Positions 35,175 through 45,048 are shown, numbered from the stretch's first letter. The stretch is DNA of 64,000 nt from Halorubrum sp. Hd13 (GCF_002252755.1 NZ_NHOY01000078.1:289-64288); one strand, 5' to 3'. The notes: generated by a model not told the origin, from the letters alone. Program-made: numbers and translations.

Positions 35175-36572
35175 TCAAATGTATCCGAGATCTTCGAGTT
35201 GTTCCTGTACACCCTCACTGAAATCTGTGGTTGATTGAGTGGCAAGAGGCTCTTGCGAGAGATGTTCATCAAGTATTGCCCGTAACTCGGAGGTTCGATC
35301 CGGGCGATCATCACTCCGATCTTTGGTTTCACCCTCCTTAGTATCAAGATTGTAGAGTCGAACGTCGTCATCGGAAATAACCAGTTTGTCTGAGCCGTCG
35401 CGAACCACAGATAGTCTGGTATCACACTCGTTATGATATGAGAAAGACTGGTTCACCTGCTCACGGAACGATTCCAACATAGATTCGGGTGTCCGGTAGT
35501 GGGCAAATATTCGCTGATTATTGTTGGCGTGTTGCTCCTGTAGCGAGACTCGATCAAACTCATTCGATGGCTCAATATTAGCAATATCGGCGACCGTTTT
35601 GAATATATTCGAAAGACTAACAAATGCTTCCGACCGGTTCGTAGCCAAGGGGTTCGATTCGTTAGGCCACTTTACGAACAGCGGTACGCGGAGTAGGTCG
35701 TCAGAAAGTGAAAAATGGTGACCGATGAGGTCGTATTCTCCGAACAGTTCTCCATGATCGCCCAGAATAACGATTAGCGAGTTTTTGAATTCGCCAACAC
35801 GTTTGAGTCTGTCGAACAACTCAGCTAATTTATTATCGAGGTATTGGATTTCAGAATCGTAGAGATCGACAAAGCCTCGCATCTGCTTCGGCGAGATCGA
35901 TGTGTTGCCGGCAAAATACTTGCCGCGTTGCGTATACACCTCACGCTGTTTGACTAACAACGGTATAACTGACTGGTCGACATACTCCTTGTGATACGGC
36001 CGCATCGGATTATAGAGGTAGTGGGGCTCCATCAGATGGAAGAAGGCGAAGAACGGCGAGGCCTCGGGTGAGACTGTCGCATTACGATCCGTTTGAATCC
36101 ATTCCCGAAAACTCCGAACCGAGTCGTCAGCACCGTCGTCCTGCATTGAGAGTATCATCTCAAGTCGGTTCAGATTTCGTTCGACGAACCCGGGTGAAAC
36201 ATCCGTATTAAAAATCTCAACAACCTCATCAAACGCGTCAGTGACACCGCCATTTGTCAGCCAACCATTGGTCAGAAACGCAGTCGTATCGTAACCTGCT
36301 TTTGACAGCTCCGCTGCGAGTGTGTGTTCTGGATCGATACGAAGACCTTTGTCATAGAGCCCATGTCGGACAGTCGAGAGTCCTGTGAAGAGGGACGTGT
36401 GTGAGGGAAGTGTCCACGCTGTCGTCGCAAAGGCATTTTCGAAGACGGTTACGTCTGAACGATTACCGAATTCAGTGAGTGCTGGAGATGTACTGCGAGA
36501 ATATCCGTAGGTTGGAAGGTGATCAGCTCGAAGACTGTCAAGCGTGAGGAGTATTACGTTTGGCGTTGTCAT
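35175..36572 (-). CDS. Sulfatase-family protein with Thr at the nucleophile position
   Basis: A 465-residue full-length sulfatase-fold protein. VILLTLDSLRADHLPTYGY carries the first metal Asp (Asp12). AWTLPSHTSLFTG is the sulfatase signature with Thr54 where Cys or Ser is modified in true sulfatases. VILGDHGELFGEYDLIGHH holds the second Asp-His set. There is no signal peptide. The C-terminus is EQLEDLGYI. Thr-containing members of the superfamily act as phosphotransferases or phosphodiesterases, so phosphate-containing group transfer to a lipid-linked glycan is a reasonable guess. It is last in a four-gene leftward cluster (methyltransferase, flippase, sulfatase-like, this gene). Confidence 0.83.
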   Translation of the reverse strand: MTTPNVILLTLDSLRADHLPTYGYSRSTSPALTEFGNRSDVTVFENAFATTAWTLPSHTSLFTGLSTVRHGLYDKGLRIDPEHTLAAELSKAGYDTTAFLTNGWLTNGGVTDAFDEVVEIFNTDVSPGFVERNLNRLEMILSMQDDGADDSVRSFREWIQTDRNATVSPEASPFFAFFHLMEPHYLYNPMRPYHKEYVDQSVIPLLVKQREVYTQRGKYFAGNTSISPKQMRGFVDLYDSEIQYLDNKLAELFDRLKRVGEFKNSLIVILGDHGELFGEYDLIGHHFSLSDDLLRVPLFVKWPNESNPLATNRSEAFVSLSNIFKTVADIANIEPSNEFDRVSLQEQHANNNQRIFAHYRTPESMLESFREQVNQSFSYHNECDTRLSVVRDGSDKLVISDDDVRLYNLDTKEGETKDRSDDRPDRTSELRAILDEHLSQEPLATQSTTDFSEGVQEQLEDLGYI

Positions 36573-36657
36573 TAGTCTGGTATCGGTTTATCAGTCGGTT
36601 ACTTAGATTATTCCCAAACAAGATCCTGGAAAGTACATAATCAGGAATTTCTATCGT

Positions 36658-38013
36658 TCATTCAAGATATCCTAATCCACGCAATCGTTCTTCTACTGCC
36701 TCGTTATCGGTTTGCTCGGGCGAATTTTGAGATTTCTTAAATAAATAGTCCGGGATCAAATTTCGATAACGGGATACAACTTCGGGGTGTTCATCAACGA
36801 GGTTCTGCTGTTCAGATGGATCGTCCCGCAGATTATAGAGTTCTTCGTGAGTAGCTGTGAATATGTACTTCCATTCATCCCACCGGCCAGCGACAACCGG
36901 GCCCGATTCAGCAAATGAGCCGGTAGCGATTACTTGTCGATCGTTAGCACAGGAAAGGGGGCTACCGTGGAATATCTGTTCTTCGATGTTCATAACTTCG
37001 CATATTGTGGGCGCAATATCTAGTAATTCTCGTGGATCAGCAACTACATCCTTTGTATAGCTTGGAGCTTTCACGAATAGAGGCACGTGGAGAATCTCAT
37101 CGTACGGAACGTTTCGATGGAAATAATTCTCATGCTCTCCAAATTCTTCCCCGTGATCTGAAGTACATATCAACGAAGTATCATTCCAGATGTTGAGTTC
37201 CTCAAGTTTGTCGAAAAGGCGAGCGATTGCCTGCGAGGTGTATCGGAGGTCAGAGTCGTAAAGATCAATCATACGTTTACGTTCCGCGTCTGTTACAGAC
37301 GACGGGTGAATCCCTGCTTTTGACATCAAATTTTGTATCTCAGACAGATTTACTTGCTCACCATATACTGGATCATCAAGATCAATTCCATATGGTCGAT
37401 GAGGGTCGAGGTAGTGTACCCAGAGAAAAAACGACTCGTCTGAGTGTTTCTGTAACCAGTCAACAACGGCATCAGTTAATTTCTCACCGTTCACGTAATA
37501 ACTCATTGAATGTAACGCAGAATCAGGGAGAAGTGAATTTTTAACACGCTTAGCGAAAGATTTGACTCCAAGACGTTCAACAAGCGGTTTTATTTTATTA
37601 GCACTTTTCAAATATATTTGACGGGAGAGAGAGGTGTACTTATCATTCGACTCGTTCTCACGCACGCCAAAGTCTTGAAAATCGTCGAACCCATCAGGTA
37701 CACCGACAGCATTAGCAAAGAGAGTATTAGAATGAAAACCAGCAGTTCGAACACCGGCGTTACTAAGAACTGTAGCGACCGTCTGTCCGTTGATACATGG
37801 GTCACGACCGTGATACTGTGAACTCAGCAAGGAAGGAAGTGAAACGCCAGTATTCGTTCCATTAGCAAAGGCCGATTCGTAACGAGTTGCTTTGTCGGCA
37901 AGCCGATCTAGTGCGGGCATCGTGTTTCGCTCGTACCCGTACTGGGATAGATGATCAGCGCGAAGCGCGTCAATCGTCAACAGAATCGTACGCGAGGGGC
38001 CCCGATCAGCCAT
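36658..38013 (-). CDS. Sulfatase-family protein with Ser at the nucleophile position
   Basis: A 451-residue member of the same superfamily as its neighbours. TILLTIDALRADHLSQYGY contains Asp15. TGVSLPSLLSSQY replaces the usual CxPSR and puts Ser58 at the nucleophile site. ICTSDHGEEFGEHENYFHR supplies metal ligands, and EELYNLRDDPSEQQNLV is the common sulfatase C-terminal block. It ends ERLRGLGYLE. A Ser at the site is compatible either with formylglycine made from Ser by anaerobic maturase systems or with phosphotransfer. No maturase is visible in the window. The 22-bp gap from the flippase indicates one transcript. Confidence 0.83.
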   Translation of the reverse strand: MADRGPSRTILLTIDALRADHLSQYGYERNTMPALDRLADKATRYESAFANGTNTGVSLPSLLSSQYHGRDPCINGQTVATVLSNAGVRTAGFHSNTLFANAVGVPDGFDDFQDFGVRENESNDKYTSLSRQIYLKSANKIKPLVERLGVKSFAKRVKNSLLPDSALHSMSYYVNGEKLTDAVVDWLQKHSDESFFLWVHYLDPHRPYGIDLDDPVYGEQVNLSEIQNLMSKAGIHPSSVTDAERKRMIDLYDSDLRYTSQAIARLFDKLEELNIWNDTSLICTSDHGEEFGEHENYFHRNVPYDEILHVPLFVKAPSYTKDVVADPRELLDIAPTICEVMNIEEQIFHGSPLSCANDRQVIATGSFAESGPVVAGRWDEWKYIFTATHEELYNLRDDPSEQQNLVDEHPEVVSRYRNLIPDYLFKKSQNSPEQTDNEAVEERLRGLGYLE

Positions 38014-38035
38014 CGTTGTAACTTTGTTAATGAGA

Positions 38036-39577
38036 CTATCGTATAAAGGGGAGTCGATTGTCGCGCAGAATTTTTAGTATAGATTTTTTTTCATCAGGTG
38101 AAAGTAAACCGCTATTCCAAATAATAACCAATTCGACAATACAGAATACAGCTACAAAAACGAAAGGTATAGCAGGGATATCAAAGGACAAGATTACTGC
38201 GTCACCGACAGCAAATTCTGTTAAGAGAGACACCGGAATGCTAGCCGTGACAAGTGTGAAAACACCGGCTACGTACCGTAGAGTGTATGGGTGAAGAGTG
38301 GTATATCGGTAGACTAGCAGAACTTGAATCGTATTCATAAATAAGATACTGATAAAGGTGCCAATAGCAGCGCCCAGAATACCCAAATTCGAGACAAGAA
38401 TATAGCTCATTCCAGCATTTAATATCATTGTTATAATTGTGGTAGCAAAATCAACTCTCGTCCGGTCAATTGCCTGAAGAGTAGCCGAGGCAGGACCCAT
38501 TCCAACTCGAAATAGAATATCGGCTGCGAGGATGGTTAACACGACAGAACCAGCCGTGTACTCGGCACCGAACAGAATTTGGATGATCTCGTCTGGAAAG
38601 TAGAGCATAGGAACAATTAAAGGAAGCGTGAGAAGTGTACTCCACTTCGTCGCTTGGCGATACAGTTGCTCCATTCCTTTGTGATCGTTGTTGTCGTAGC
38701 GGCGGGCAACACGGGGAGTATACAGATACGTGATTGAGATCAACGTGATCATCCCAAGTTGGGATATGACATATCCGACTCGATAGTAGCCGACGGCAGA
38801 GGAGGCCAACAAAGCGCCAACAAGCACGATATCCGTGTTACCGAGCAGACGACGGGTCGCGTTCTTGAACGCTAGGGGCCACGAATAAGAGAAGAGACGA
38901 CGCGCGTCCTGATTAAATTGGTCGAGTTTTGTGACTCTCGTCAGTTTCATCTTAAGAAGGTAGATCACATATCCACCGGCAAACACACCACTCAAAAGAT
39001 ACTGACCCAGATAGAAGGATAAGAAAATCAATATCCCACTACTTTGCCAGATAGCGATACCAAGTGCGCCAAGCGCGATCAGTTTGTTCAATATATCGCC
39101 GGAGAGCACTTTGGGGGCAGAACGATCATATCCACGCATGATCCCGAAAGAGATCTGTGTAACGGGATAGGCGATGACAAGAGGCGCCAAGAGCTTAATC
39201 CACTGCCACTGCTCCCGAGAGATTCCGAATCGTTCGATGAACGGGAATGGAATAATATAGATCGTGAGAAAACTGGTGGCAATGACAATAGTAAGGATAA
39301 CAATTCCAGAGATAATGATCCGAAACGCTGTGTCGGTGTCATCGCGTTCGTCTAAGATAGAAAGGTAGTATGTGAACCCTTCCGGAATCCCGATGAGCGC
39401 GATACCGCCGACCGTGAGTAAGATTGTGTATGCGAAGATTGCTGCGCCGAATTCTGACGCGGCCAGTTCTCTAGCGACCACGGTTTCGGCAAAGAGGCTG
39501 ATACCCTTTGAGAAGATCATTCCTGCTCCGACGACAGAAGCACTTTTTAGAATGTCACGAAACCCGTAGTCAGTCAT
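38036..39577 (-). CDS. Polysaccharide/oligosaccharide flippase (MOP superfamily)
   Basis: A 513-residue polytopic membrane protein. ILKSASVVGAGMIFSKGISL opens the first helix, and ELAASEFGAAIFAYTILLT is the typical Wzx-type loop. The central helices and LLASSAVGYYRVGYVIS match the same family. It would move a lipid-linked glycan from the inner to the outer leaflet. It is distinct from the flippase at 13721 and belongs to the leftward cluster that begins with the methyltransferase at 40394. The AT-rich composition of this gene contrasts with the aglB region. Confidence 0.87.
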   Translation of the reverse strand: MTDYGFRDILKSASVVGAGMIFSKGISLFAETVVARELAASEFGAAIFAYTILLTVGGIALIGIPEGFTYYLSILDERDDTDTAFRIIISGIVILTIVIATSFLTIYIIPFPFIERFGISREQWQWIKLLAPLVIAYPVTQISFGIMRGYDRSAPKVLSGDILNKLIALGALGIAIWQSSGILIFLSFYLGQYLLSGVFAGGYVIYLLKMKLTRVTKLDQFNQDARRLFSYSWPLAFKNATRRLLGNTDIVLVGALLASSAVGYYRVGYVISQLGMITLISITYLYTPRVARRYDNNDHKGMEQLYRQATKWSTLLTLPLIVPMLYFPDEIIQILFGAEYTAGSVVLTILAADILFRVGMGPASATLQAIDRTRVDFATTIITMILNAGMSYILVSNLGILGAAIGTFISILFMNTIQVLLVYRYTTLHPYTLRYVAGVFTLVTASIPVSLLTEFAVGDAVILSFDIPAIPFVFVAVFCIVELVIIWNSGLLSPDEKKSILKILRDNRLPFIR

Positions 39578-39692
39578 AATTGAAATTCACCCCATGTAAG
39601 TCAGGTAGTACGACAGTAGTAAATTGTTCTCCGGCATTATGATCTGTACTTAGGAGGTAATTCAATTAAACACACAATAGGTTATTTTAGTG

Positions 39693-40394
39693 TTAGAGGT
39701 CTGTTCCTGAACGAAAAACCATCAGATTCTCTTGAATCCAGATAGCCTCTTCAACTTCAATTCGATTAACAAGGGTTTCGACATCTTGTGAATCATATTC
39801 AAATCCTCGTGACTCAAATTTATCGCACCAGTATTCTGGTGGTTGTTCATTAACATGGTGTGTACCACCCTGCCCCGGAGGAGCAGCGGTCATTACTATC
39901 GTATCGCTGGACTTGGTAAGGGTATCTACAAGTACGTCCGCATACTCCTCTGGGAGGTGTTCAGCAACTTCAAAACAGAATGCGATATCGTAGGAGCGTT
40001 CAGGATCGTACGGCTCCCGAAGGTCATGCTCTACGAGATGTTCGACCGGTACAACGGCATACTTGAAGGCATCTGAGTTACCCTCTACACCTTTGATCTC
40101 GATATTTTCTTCGTAGAATAATTCAAGATGGGCTCCGATAGCACATCCAAAGTCAATAACGCTATTGGGTTCAAAGTATTCACGAAGCGCGCGCGATACA
40201 GAATGTGCATCAGACCGCCATGGGTCTTCTCGCCGCTTAGCATAATAATTTTCTTCGTAGATTGTACTAGGATCAACGAGTTTCATCGAATCAGCAATAC
40301 TGAAAATCTGTTCCCTAGATCTCCGATAGATCGGTCGTAAAACAGCCAACACGGGCTGAGGAGCGTATCTGGAAATCCACCCGACTATACTCAT
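39693..40394 (-). CDS. SAM-dependent methyltransferase (class I)
   Basis: A 233-residue protein with the class I fold. SVIDFGCAIGAHLELFYEEN is motif I (the usual GCGxG reads GCAIG), EIKGVEGNSDAFKYAVVP is motif II, and YDIAFCFEVAEHLPEEYAD is the acceptor-side block with the E-V-A-E-H-L signature. Homologues in glycan clusters (FkbM- and UbiG-like) methylate sugars, as Haloferax AglP methylates a hexuronic acid. The substrate here is unknown. It heads the leftward cluster and is divergent from the GT2 gene at 40586. Confidence 0.8.
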   Translation of the reverse strand: MSIVGWISRYAPQPVLAVLRPIYRRSREQIFSIADSMKLVDPSTIYEENYYAKRREDPWRSDAHSVSRALREYFEPNSVIDFGCAIGAHLELFYEENIEIKGVEGNSDAFKYAVVPVEHLVEHDLREPYDPERSYDIAFCFEVAEHLPEEYADVLVDTLTKSSDTIVMTAAPPGQGGTHHVNEQPPEYWCDKFESRGFEYDSQDVETLVNRIEVEEAIWIQENLMVFRSGTDL

Positions 40395-40585
40395 AGCCTG
40401 ATATACGAAACTGTTACTCTAAAGTGGTTTCGTTATCGAGAATCATTCAAGATGCAGACAAATGTCACTTCAAACGAGTTCTACGAGAACAAGACGAAGT
40501 CACTCGATCTGTCCCTTAGTAGAGAATTAAAACTTCATCGTCACATTAATTCTGAATGGCACCAGAATACAGGTAATTCGTATTC

Positions 40586-41551
40586 ATGGCACAAACTGTA
40601 TCCGTAGTAATTCCAACCTATGAACGCCCTGAGTTCCTTCCAGGTTCAATAAAGACTGCGGTAGAACAAACGTACGACGATATCGAAGTAATTGTTATCG
40701 ACGATGGCTCTAAAGAATTATATGCTGACAAAATGGTTTCTGAATTCTCTGAGTCAGTGAGCTGTGTTCGTCATGAAGACAACAAAGGATTATCCGCAGC
40801 CCGAAACACAGGGATTCGAAACGCCAATGGCGAATACATCGCATTTCTCGATGACGACGATCGCTGGCACAAGACGAAAATTGCTCGCCAAGTGGAGGCA
40901 ATCAAAAAAGACAAACAGGTCGGACTCGTTACTTGTCTAGTAGCATCGATCTCACCGGATAATGAGATTATTTACTGTGAAACCAGTGCCCCGGACGGAG
41001 ATTGCTCTGAAGAACTACTGATCGGGAATTCGATCGGGACACCATCACGGGTTCTCGTCCGGCGCAAAGCGATCAACGATGTTGGAGCCTTCGATGAATC
41101 CTTGCCCACAAAACAGGATTGGGATTTCTATATGCGGTTATGTCAGAATTGGCGGGTTGGAGCTGTTGAGGACTATCTCTGTTTTCGAACGATCCATGAG
41201 AGCATGTCGAGTTCTCCTGAGTCATCAAAAAATGACAACGAAACGATCCTAGACAAGCATAAGGCTCGAATACGCGAGAGAGGATTGTGGGATCTGGCCA
41301 GAGCGGAGGTCGCTGAGCGGGTTGGGAGAGCGTATCTCAAAGGAGGAGATCTGAAGACAGCCCGGCAACATTTGCGAGATTCTGTTTCGTTGGACCCAAC
41401 GGTACGCCGCCGGATTTTGCTGGGACTCTCGTATACTCATCCAAACATCGTTAACAGAGTCACAGCATTGAAACGTGCCGTACAATTGCGGCAGAGTGAT
41501 TGCTCTGAACTGGATTTGAATTCAGCGGAGGTTCCTGGTCTGGAATTGTGA
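40586..41551 (+). CDS. Family 2 glycosyltransferase with C-terminal TPR-like tail
   Basis: A 321-residue GT2 enzyme. VSVVIPTYERPEFLPGSI, EVIVIDDGSKELYADKM and YIAFLDDDDRWHKTKIARQ carry the nucleotide-binding Asp and the DxD motif (DDDD). VGAFDESLPTKQDWDFYMRL contains the catalytic-base region. After residue 235 a helical segment (AYLKGGDLKTARQHLRDSV) resembles a single TPR-like pair, which may mediate contact with another enzyme. No membrane helix is visible. It lies between the methyltransferase cluster and a short-type alkaline-phosphatase-superfamily gene. Confidence 0.85.
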   Translation: MAQTVSVVIPTYERPEFLPGSIKTAVEQTYDDIEVIVIDDGSKELYADKMVSEFSESVSCVRHEDNKGLSAARNTGIRNANGEYIAFLDDDDRWHKTKIARQVEAIKKDKQVGLVTCLVASISPDNEIIYCETSAPDGDCSEELLIGNSIGTPSRVLVRRKAINDVGAFDESLPTKQDWDFYMRLCQNWRVGAVEDYLCFRTIHESMSSSPESSKNDNETILDKHKARIRERGLWDLARAEVAERVGRAYLKGGDLKTARQHLRDSVSLDPTVRRRILLGLSYTHPNIVNRVTALKRAVQLRQSDCSELDLNSAEVPGLEL

Positions 41552-41637
41552 GATCATCTATGGGAGATCTTACCTAGTTCAAAGTCCACGAAGGTTATAT
41601 ATCTCAAGCCGAATCCCGAGATATCAGCGAGTGACAA

Positions 41638-42579
41638 ATGGATTCAAAAGATCGGTTAATAAGGGCATTCAAAAGCCCAAAGCTCTTTCTCCGGGGATTG
41701 AATCGTGCGTATCACCGTCGTGGAGGACTTCGATCAGAGAACACAGCCGGCATAGACGTATTCGACGAGGACTGGGACACACTCGTCGTTCTCGACGCTT
41801 GTCGATACGACATGTTCGAGGAAATGAATCACATCGAAGGGGAGCTCACAGCGAGGGAATCCAAAGGATCATCGACATCCGAGTGGCTCCGCACAAACGT
41901 CGACGGTCGCGATCTACGCGATACGGTTTACGTTACGGCAAATCCCCAACTCGAACGCAACCGTGAGAACTGGGATGTCGACTTTCACGAGGTGATCAAC
42001 GTCTGGCTCGACGAGGGTTGGGACGAAGACACCGGAACCGTACTCGCTGATACGATGACTGAGACCGCGATAACGGCACACGAGCAGTTCCCACAGAAGC
42101 GTATAGTGGTCCACTACATGCAACCACACTATCCGTTCGTTTCGTCCGATACGGAGTTCGATAAGGAGCACTTGGCATCTATCGAAAGCGGTGAGGACGA
42201 AGCGACCGGAGAAAACGTCTGGGCACAGAAGTTCACGGGTGAACTCGACCAGACTCGATCAGAGCTGTGGGATGTATACACTGCGAATCTCGAGTACGTA
42301 TTGAAACACGTTGAGGACCTGCTTACCGAGATACTGGGAAAAACGGTTATTACCTCTGATCACGGGAACTACGTCGGTGAACACGCGTCACCGATACCTA
42401 TCCGAGAGTACGGTCATCCTAGAGGATTATATGAGGAACCAGTTACGCGTATTCCCTGGTTGGAGGTTGTTCAGGGGGAACGGCGACAAATTCGAACAGG
42501 AGTGACCAACGAGATAAGTAAAGAAATTGACACAGACAGAGTTACGGAGAGACTCAAAGACCTCGGATATCGGGGTTAA
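41638..42579 (+). CDS. Short-type alkaline-phosphatase-superfamily protein (sulfatase-like)
   Basis: A 313-residue homologue of the proteins at 11090 and 45131. WDTLVVLDACRYDMFEEM holds Asp53. GSSTSEWLRTNV is the putative nucleophile spot (Thr80 or Ser81). IVVHYMQPHYPFV is a conserved His-containing strand, and VITSDHGNYVGEHASPIP then YGHPRG supplies Asp-His and a terminal His for metals. It ends ERLKDLGYRG. There is no signal peptide or membrane helix. The short type lacks the N-terminal part of ordinary sulfatases around the signature and is half the usual size of LTA-synthase-like enzymes. Function is unknown; glycan modification is inferred from three copies in one locus. Confidence 0.75.
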   Translation: MDSKDRLIRAFKSPKLFLRGLNRAYHRRGGLRSENTAGIDVFDEDWDTLVVLDACRYDMFEEMNHIEGELTARESKGSSTSEWLRTNVDGRDLRDTVYVTANPQLERNRENWDVDFHEVINVWLDEGWDEDTGTVLADTMTETAITAHEQFPQKRIVVHYMQPHYPFVSSDTEFDKEHLASIESGEDEATGENVWAQKFTGELDQTRSELWDVYTANLEYVLKHVEDLLTEILGKTVITSDHGNYVGEHASPIPIREYGHPRGLYEEPVTRIPWLEVVQGERRQIRTGVTNEISKEIDTDRVTERLKDLGYRG

Positions 42580-42643
42580 CATGATAGATGGGACTAATTT
42601 TGTCACATCTCAAAAATTCAAAATGAAATATGATCTCAGGTTA

Positions 42644-43846
42644 TCAATCCGGATGAGTAGCCGTAATGGAGTATCCCATTAGTAAAGCGATGATCGAAGA
42701 GCGCATTGCTACTCCCACGAATGAAAGAGAATTAAATATTTGAACAAATACAAATGAGACAAGCAACATCGCAAGTATAACTTGCGAATCGGTGGTAGCC
42801 TGTCGAGTAGCACTGATGGGAATTCCGAGTGACAGTATGGAATAAAGGCACCCACCAAAGAGACCAAACGCGGAGAACATCCGTAAATATGAATTGTGAG
42901 GATTACCCACGATGTCAACTACTCCTGTGAAATTATATCCGAAAAATGGCCGCTCCTGTAGTGCTAAAATACTTGTTGTCCAAAGTTCCCGACGATTATT
43001 AAGCGAAACTTCTGTGAGGAATTCCGGACCAGGGAATACGTTAAACATCATTAAAAAGGCAATGAGTAGACTGGAAAAGCCACTGATTACTGCGAGGGTC
43101 ATAAACTCTCTACCTAGTTTTGTGTATACAACATAGATAGCTAGTGCCGCCAATAACGCAATCCATCCTGTCCTATAATTTGAGAACGCTAGTCCCAAAA
43201 GATTCAGGACCAATATAAGGGTCGTGTACGAACTGCGATCAGTCTTCCATTCGTATAGTGAAGCGATAGTCGCGAAGAGAGCAAAAGAACCGAGCTGATT
43301 CGGATTGACAAACACACTCATCATAGGTTGTAAACTTGGATACCAATACAGTTGACTGCCCCATAGGGACACATCTATGAATCCAATACCGAAGGAAAGT
43401 CCAAAATATGGAAGAAATCCTAGCACAACTAGAAAGGCACCGAGTCGGCTACCAATAAGACAGAATTGACGAAAACTGAAGACCTGAGGAAGAATAATTA
43501 GATTCGCAGTCGTAAAAGTGAGTAAAGCCAGAAGACGAACTACGTCACCAAGAACTGGATTAAATAGTGTTCGAAAAAGGATGAGTGACGCAAATAATAA
43601 AAACCAAAGAATATAAAACTTATTTACAATCTTTACTTGATGGATATAAATAGAGAAGTACAACGAAATTACACCATATACGATTGCTATAGTTATATAC
43701 GCTGACCTAGTAGATATGGTTGTGTTCTGTAATATGAGAGAACAAAATAAGAATAACAATAATAGTGGTGGATAAATTGAACCAATCTTTTGTCGTTGAG
43801 ATTCCCAAGTGACTCCCACAAGGTCATCGATAAAGTGTTGAATCAT
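42644..43846 (-). CDS. O-antigen ligase / polymerase-like membrane protein
   Basis: A 400-residue protein with 10-12 hydrophobic helices and little else, the profile of Wzy polymerases and WaaL ligases. The key external loop ends VDIVGNPHNSYLRMFSAFG, in which NPHNSYL is the O-antigen-ligase signature (conserved His). In bacteria such enzymes polymerise or attach undecaprenyl-linked glycans outside the cell. Here it could polymerise a dolichol-linked repeat or attach it to a surface acceptor without AglB. AT content is high. It is convergent with 41638 and divergent from the GT4 gene at 43945. Confidence 0.83.
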   Translation of the reverse strand: MIQHFIDDLVGVTWESQRQKIGSIYPPLLLLFLFCSLILQNTTISTRSAYITIAIVYGVISLYFSIYIHQVKIVNKFYILWFLLFASLILFRTLFNPVLGDVVRLLALLTFTTANLIILPQVFSFRQFCLIGSRLGAFLVVLGFLPYFGLSFGIGFIDVSLWGSQLYWYPSLQPMMSVFVNPNQLGSFALFATIASLYEWKTDRSSYTTLILVLNLLGLAFSNYRTGWIALLAALAIYVVYTKLGREFMTLAVISGFSSLLIAFLMMFNVFPGPEFLTEVSLNNRRELWTTSILALQERPFFGYNFTGVVDIVGNPHNSYLRMFSAFGLFGGCLYSILSLGIPISATRQATTDSQVILAMLLVSFVFVQIFNSLSFVGVAMRSSIIALLMGYSITATHPD

Positions 43847-43944
43847 AAGTACTGTGTTTCAGTTTGATCCTCTACAAACAGATCGTCGTGATCAAAGTTA
43901 TAAAGTGCGAATTTTTATTAACCCACCAGAATATCTTAAGTAAA

Positions 43945-45048
43945 ATGCCAGATGTTCTATATCTCGTCAATTCGATTTCATCAACATCAATTCCAGTTGA
44001 AATCGCTTCTGCTATCAACGAGTATACTTCTTCAAACGTTACGGTCGGCGTTCTTATGGAAAATTCTAATAATAGACTCGATCCAGATGTCCAAGAGATG
44101 GAGCTACCGATAATATTCTTCGGAGGATCTGGGAATTTCGATATCACTCCCTACCGACGGTTATGGGATCATCTACACGATAAGAAATATGACATAATTC
44201 ATCCACACCACAATTTTACTGGATCAATTGGGAGACTCATTGGAAGATCACATCAACTCTCAGTTGTGAATACAGAACATAATGATATTCAACATTTTTC
44301 TCTGCCACAACGGCTTGTGAATACGGCTACCTTCTGGTTACCACAAGTGAACGTTTACAACTCGGAGAGTACTCTGTCATCACTGGGACCAGTCGAGCGA
44401 TGGCTTTCAAAGCGCAACGAAGTCATTTACAATGGAATTGATATCGAACGTATTAGCAAAAGTAAGGATCATGAGCTCCCCGTTGATCTTCCAAACAAAC
44501 TGCTGATCACAAATGTAGGGGTCATGACGGAACAAAAGAACCAAAGGAATATTCTGAGAGCTGCTCGACAAATGAAACAAAGGTCAGCAGCCGATAACGT
44601 TCACTTCGTCATCGCGAGTAGTGGACCGCTCGAAAAGGAATTAAGAGATCTCTCTTCCCAACTCGGTCTTTCAGATCTAGTGACGTTCACGGGCTATCTT
44701 CCCGAACGGGAGCAAATATACAGTCTACTTCACCAGTCAGATATATTTCTCACACCATCAGTGTATGAAGGGTTTTGCGTAGCAGCCGTGGAAGCGATGG
44801 GTTGTGGTTTACCTGTGGTCGCGAGTGATATAGATGTCTTCCGCGAAGTTATTGGGGAACACGGGATTTTTGTCCCACATGATGATCCGAACGCGATCGC
44901 GACTCAGCTAATCGAGATCAGCTTTGAGATCGATAGTGAACGTGTTCAAAGAATGCGTGAGAAGCTACGTCAAAGAGCGATTTCAGAATATTCCTTGAAA
45001 GAAACAGCATTTGCTTATCACGAATTGTATACTGAGATTGCTAAGTGA
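43945..45048 (+). CDS. Family 4 glycosyltransferase
   Basis: A 367-residue GT-B enzyme. The ATG at 43945 starts at the first Rossmann strand (MPDVLYLVNSISSTSIPVE); an in-frame extension to 43864 is rejected. NTEHNDIQHFSLPQRLVNTA and VYNSESTLSSLG are acceptor-side elements. The donor site includes LLITNVGVMTEQKNQRNILR and LTPSVYEGFCVAAVEAMGCG, the EGFCVAxxEAM signature with the Glu pair. GT4 enzymes are retaining transferases using nucleotide-diphospho sugars. No membrane helix is seen. The donor sugar is unknown. Confidence 0.88.
   Translation: MPDVLYLVNSISSTSIPVEIASAINEYTSSNVTVGVLMENSNNRLDPDVQEMELPIIFFGGSGNFDITPYRRLWDHLHDKKYDIIHPHHNFTGSIGRLIGRSHQLSVVNTEHNDIQHFSLPQRLVNTATFWLPQVNVYNSESTLSSLGPVERWLSKRNEVIYNGIDIERISKSKDHELPVDLPNKLLITNVGVMTEQKNQRNILRAARQMKQRSAADNVHFVIASSGPLEKELRDLSSQLGLSDLVTFTGYLPEREQIYSLLHQSDIFLTPSVYEGFCVAAVEAMGCGLPVVASDIDVFREVIGEHGIFVPHDDPNAIATQLIEISFEIDSERVQRMREKLRQRAISEYSLKETAFAYHELYTEIAK

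Noticed and set aside
12185-38013. Annotating the sulfatase-like proteins as active sulfatases
   Set aside because: The position of the modified Cys is Ser or Thr and no export signal is present; superfamily membership is certain but sulfatase activity is not.
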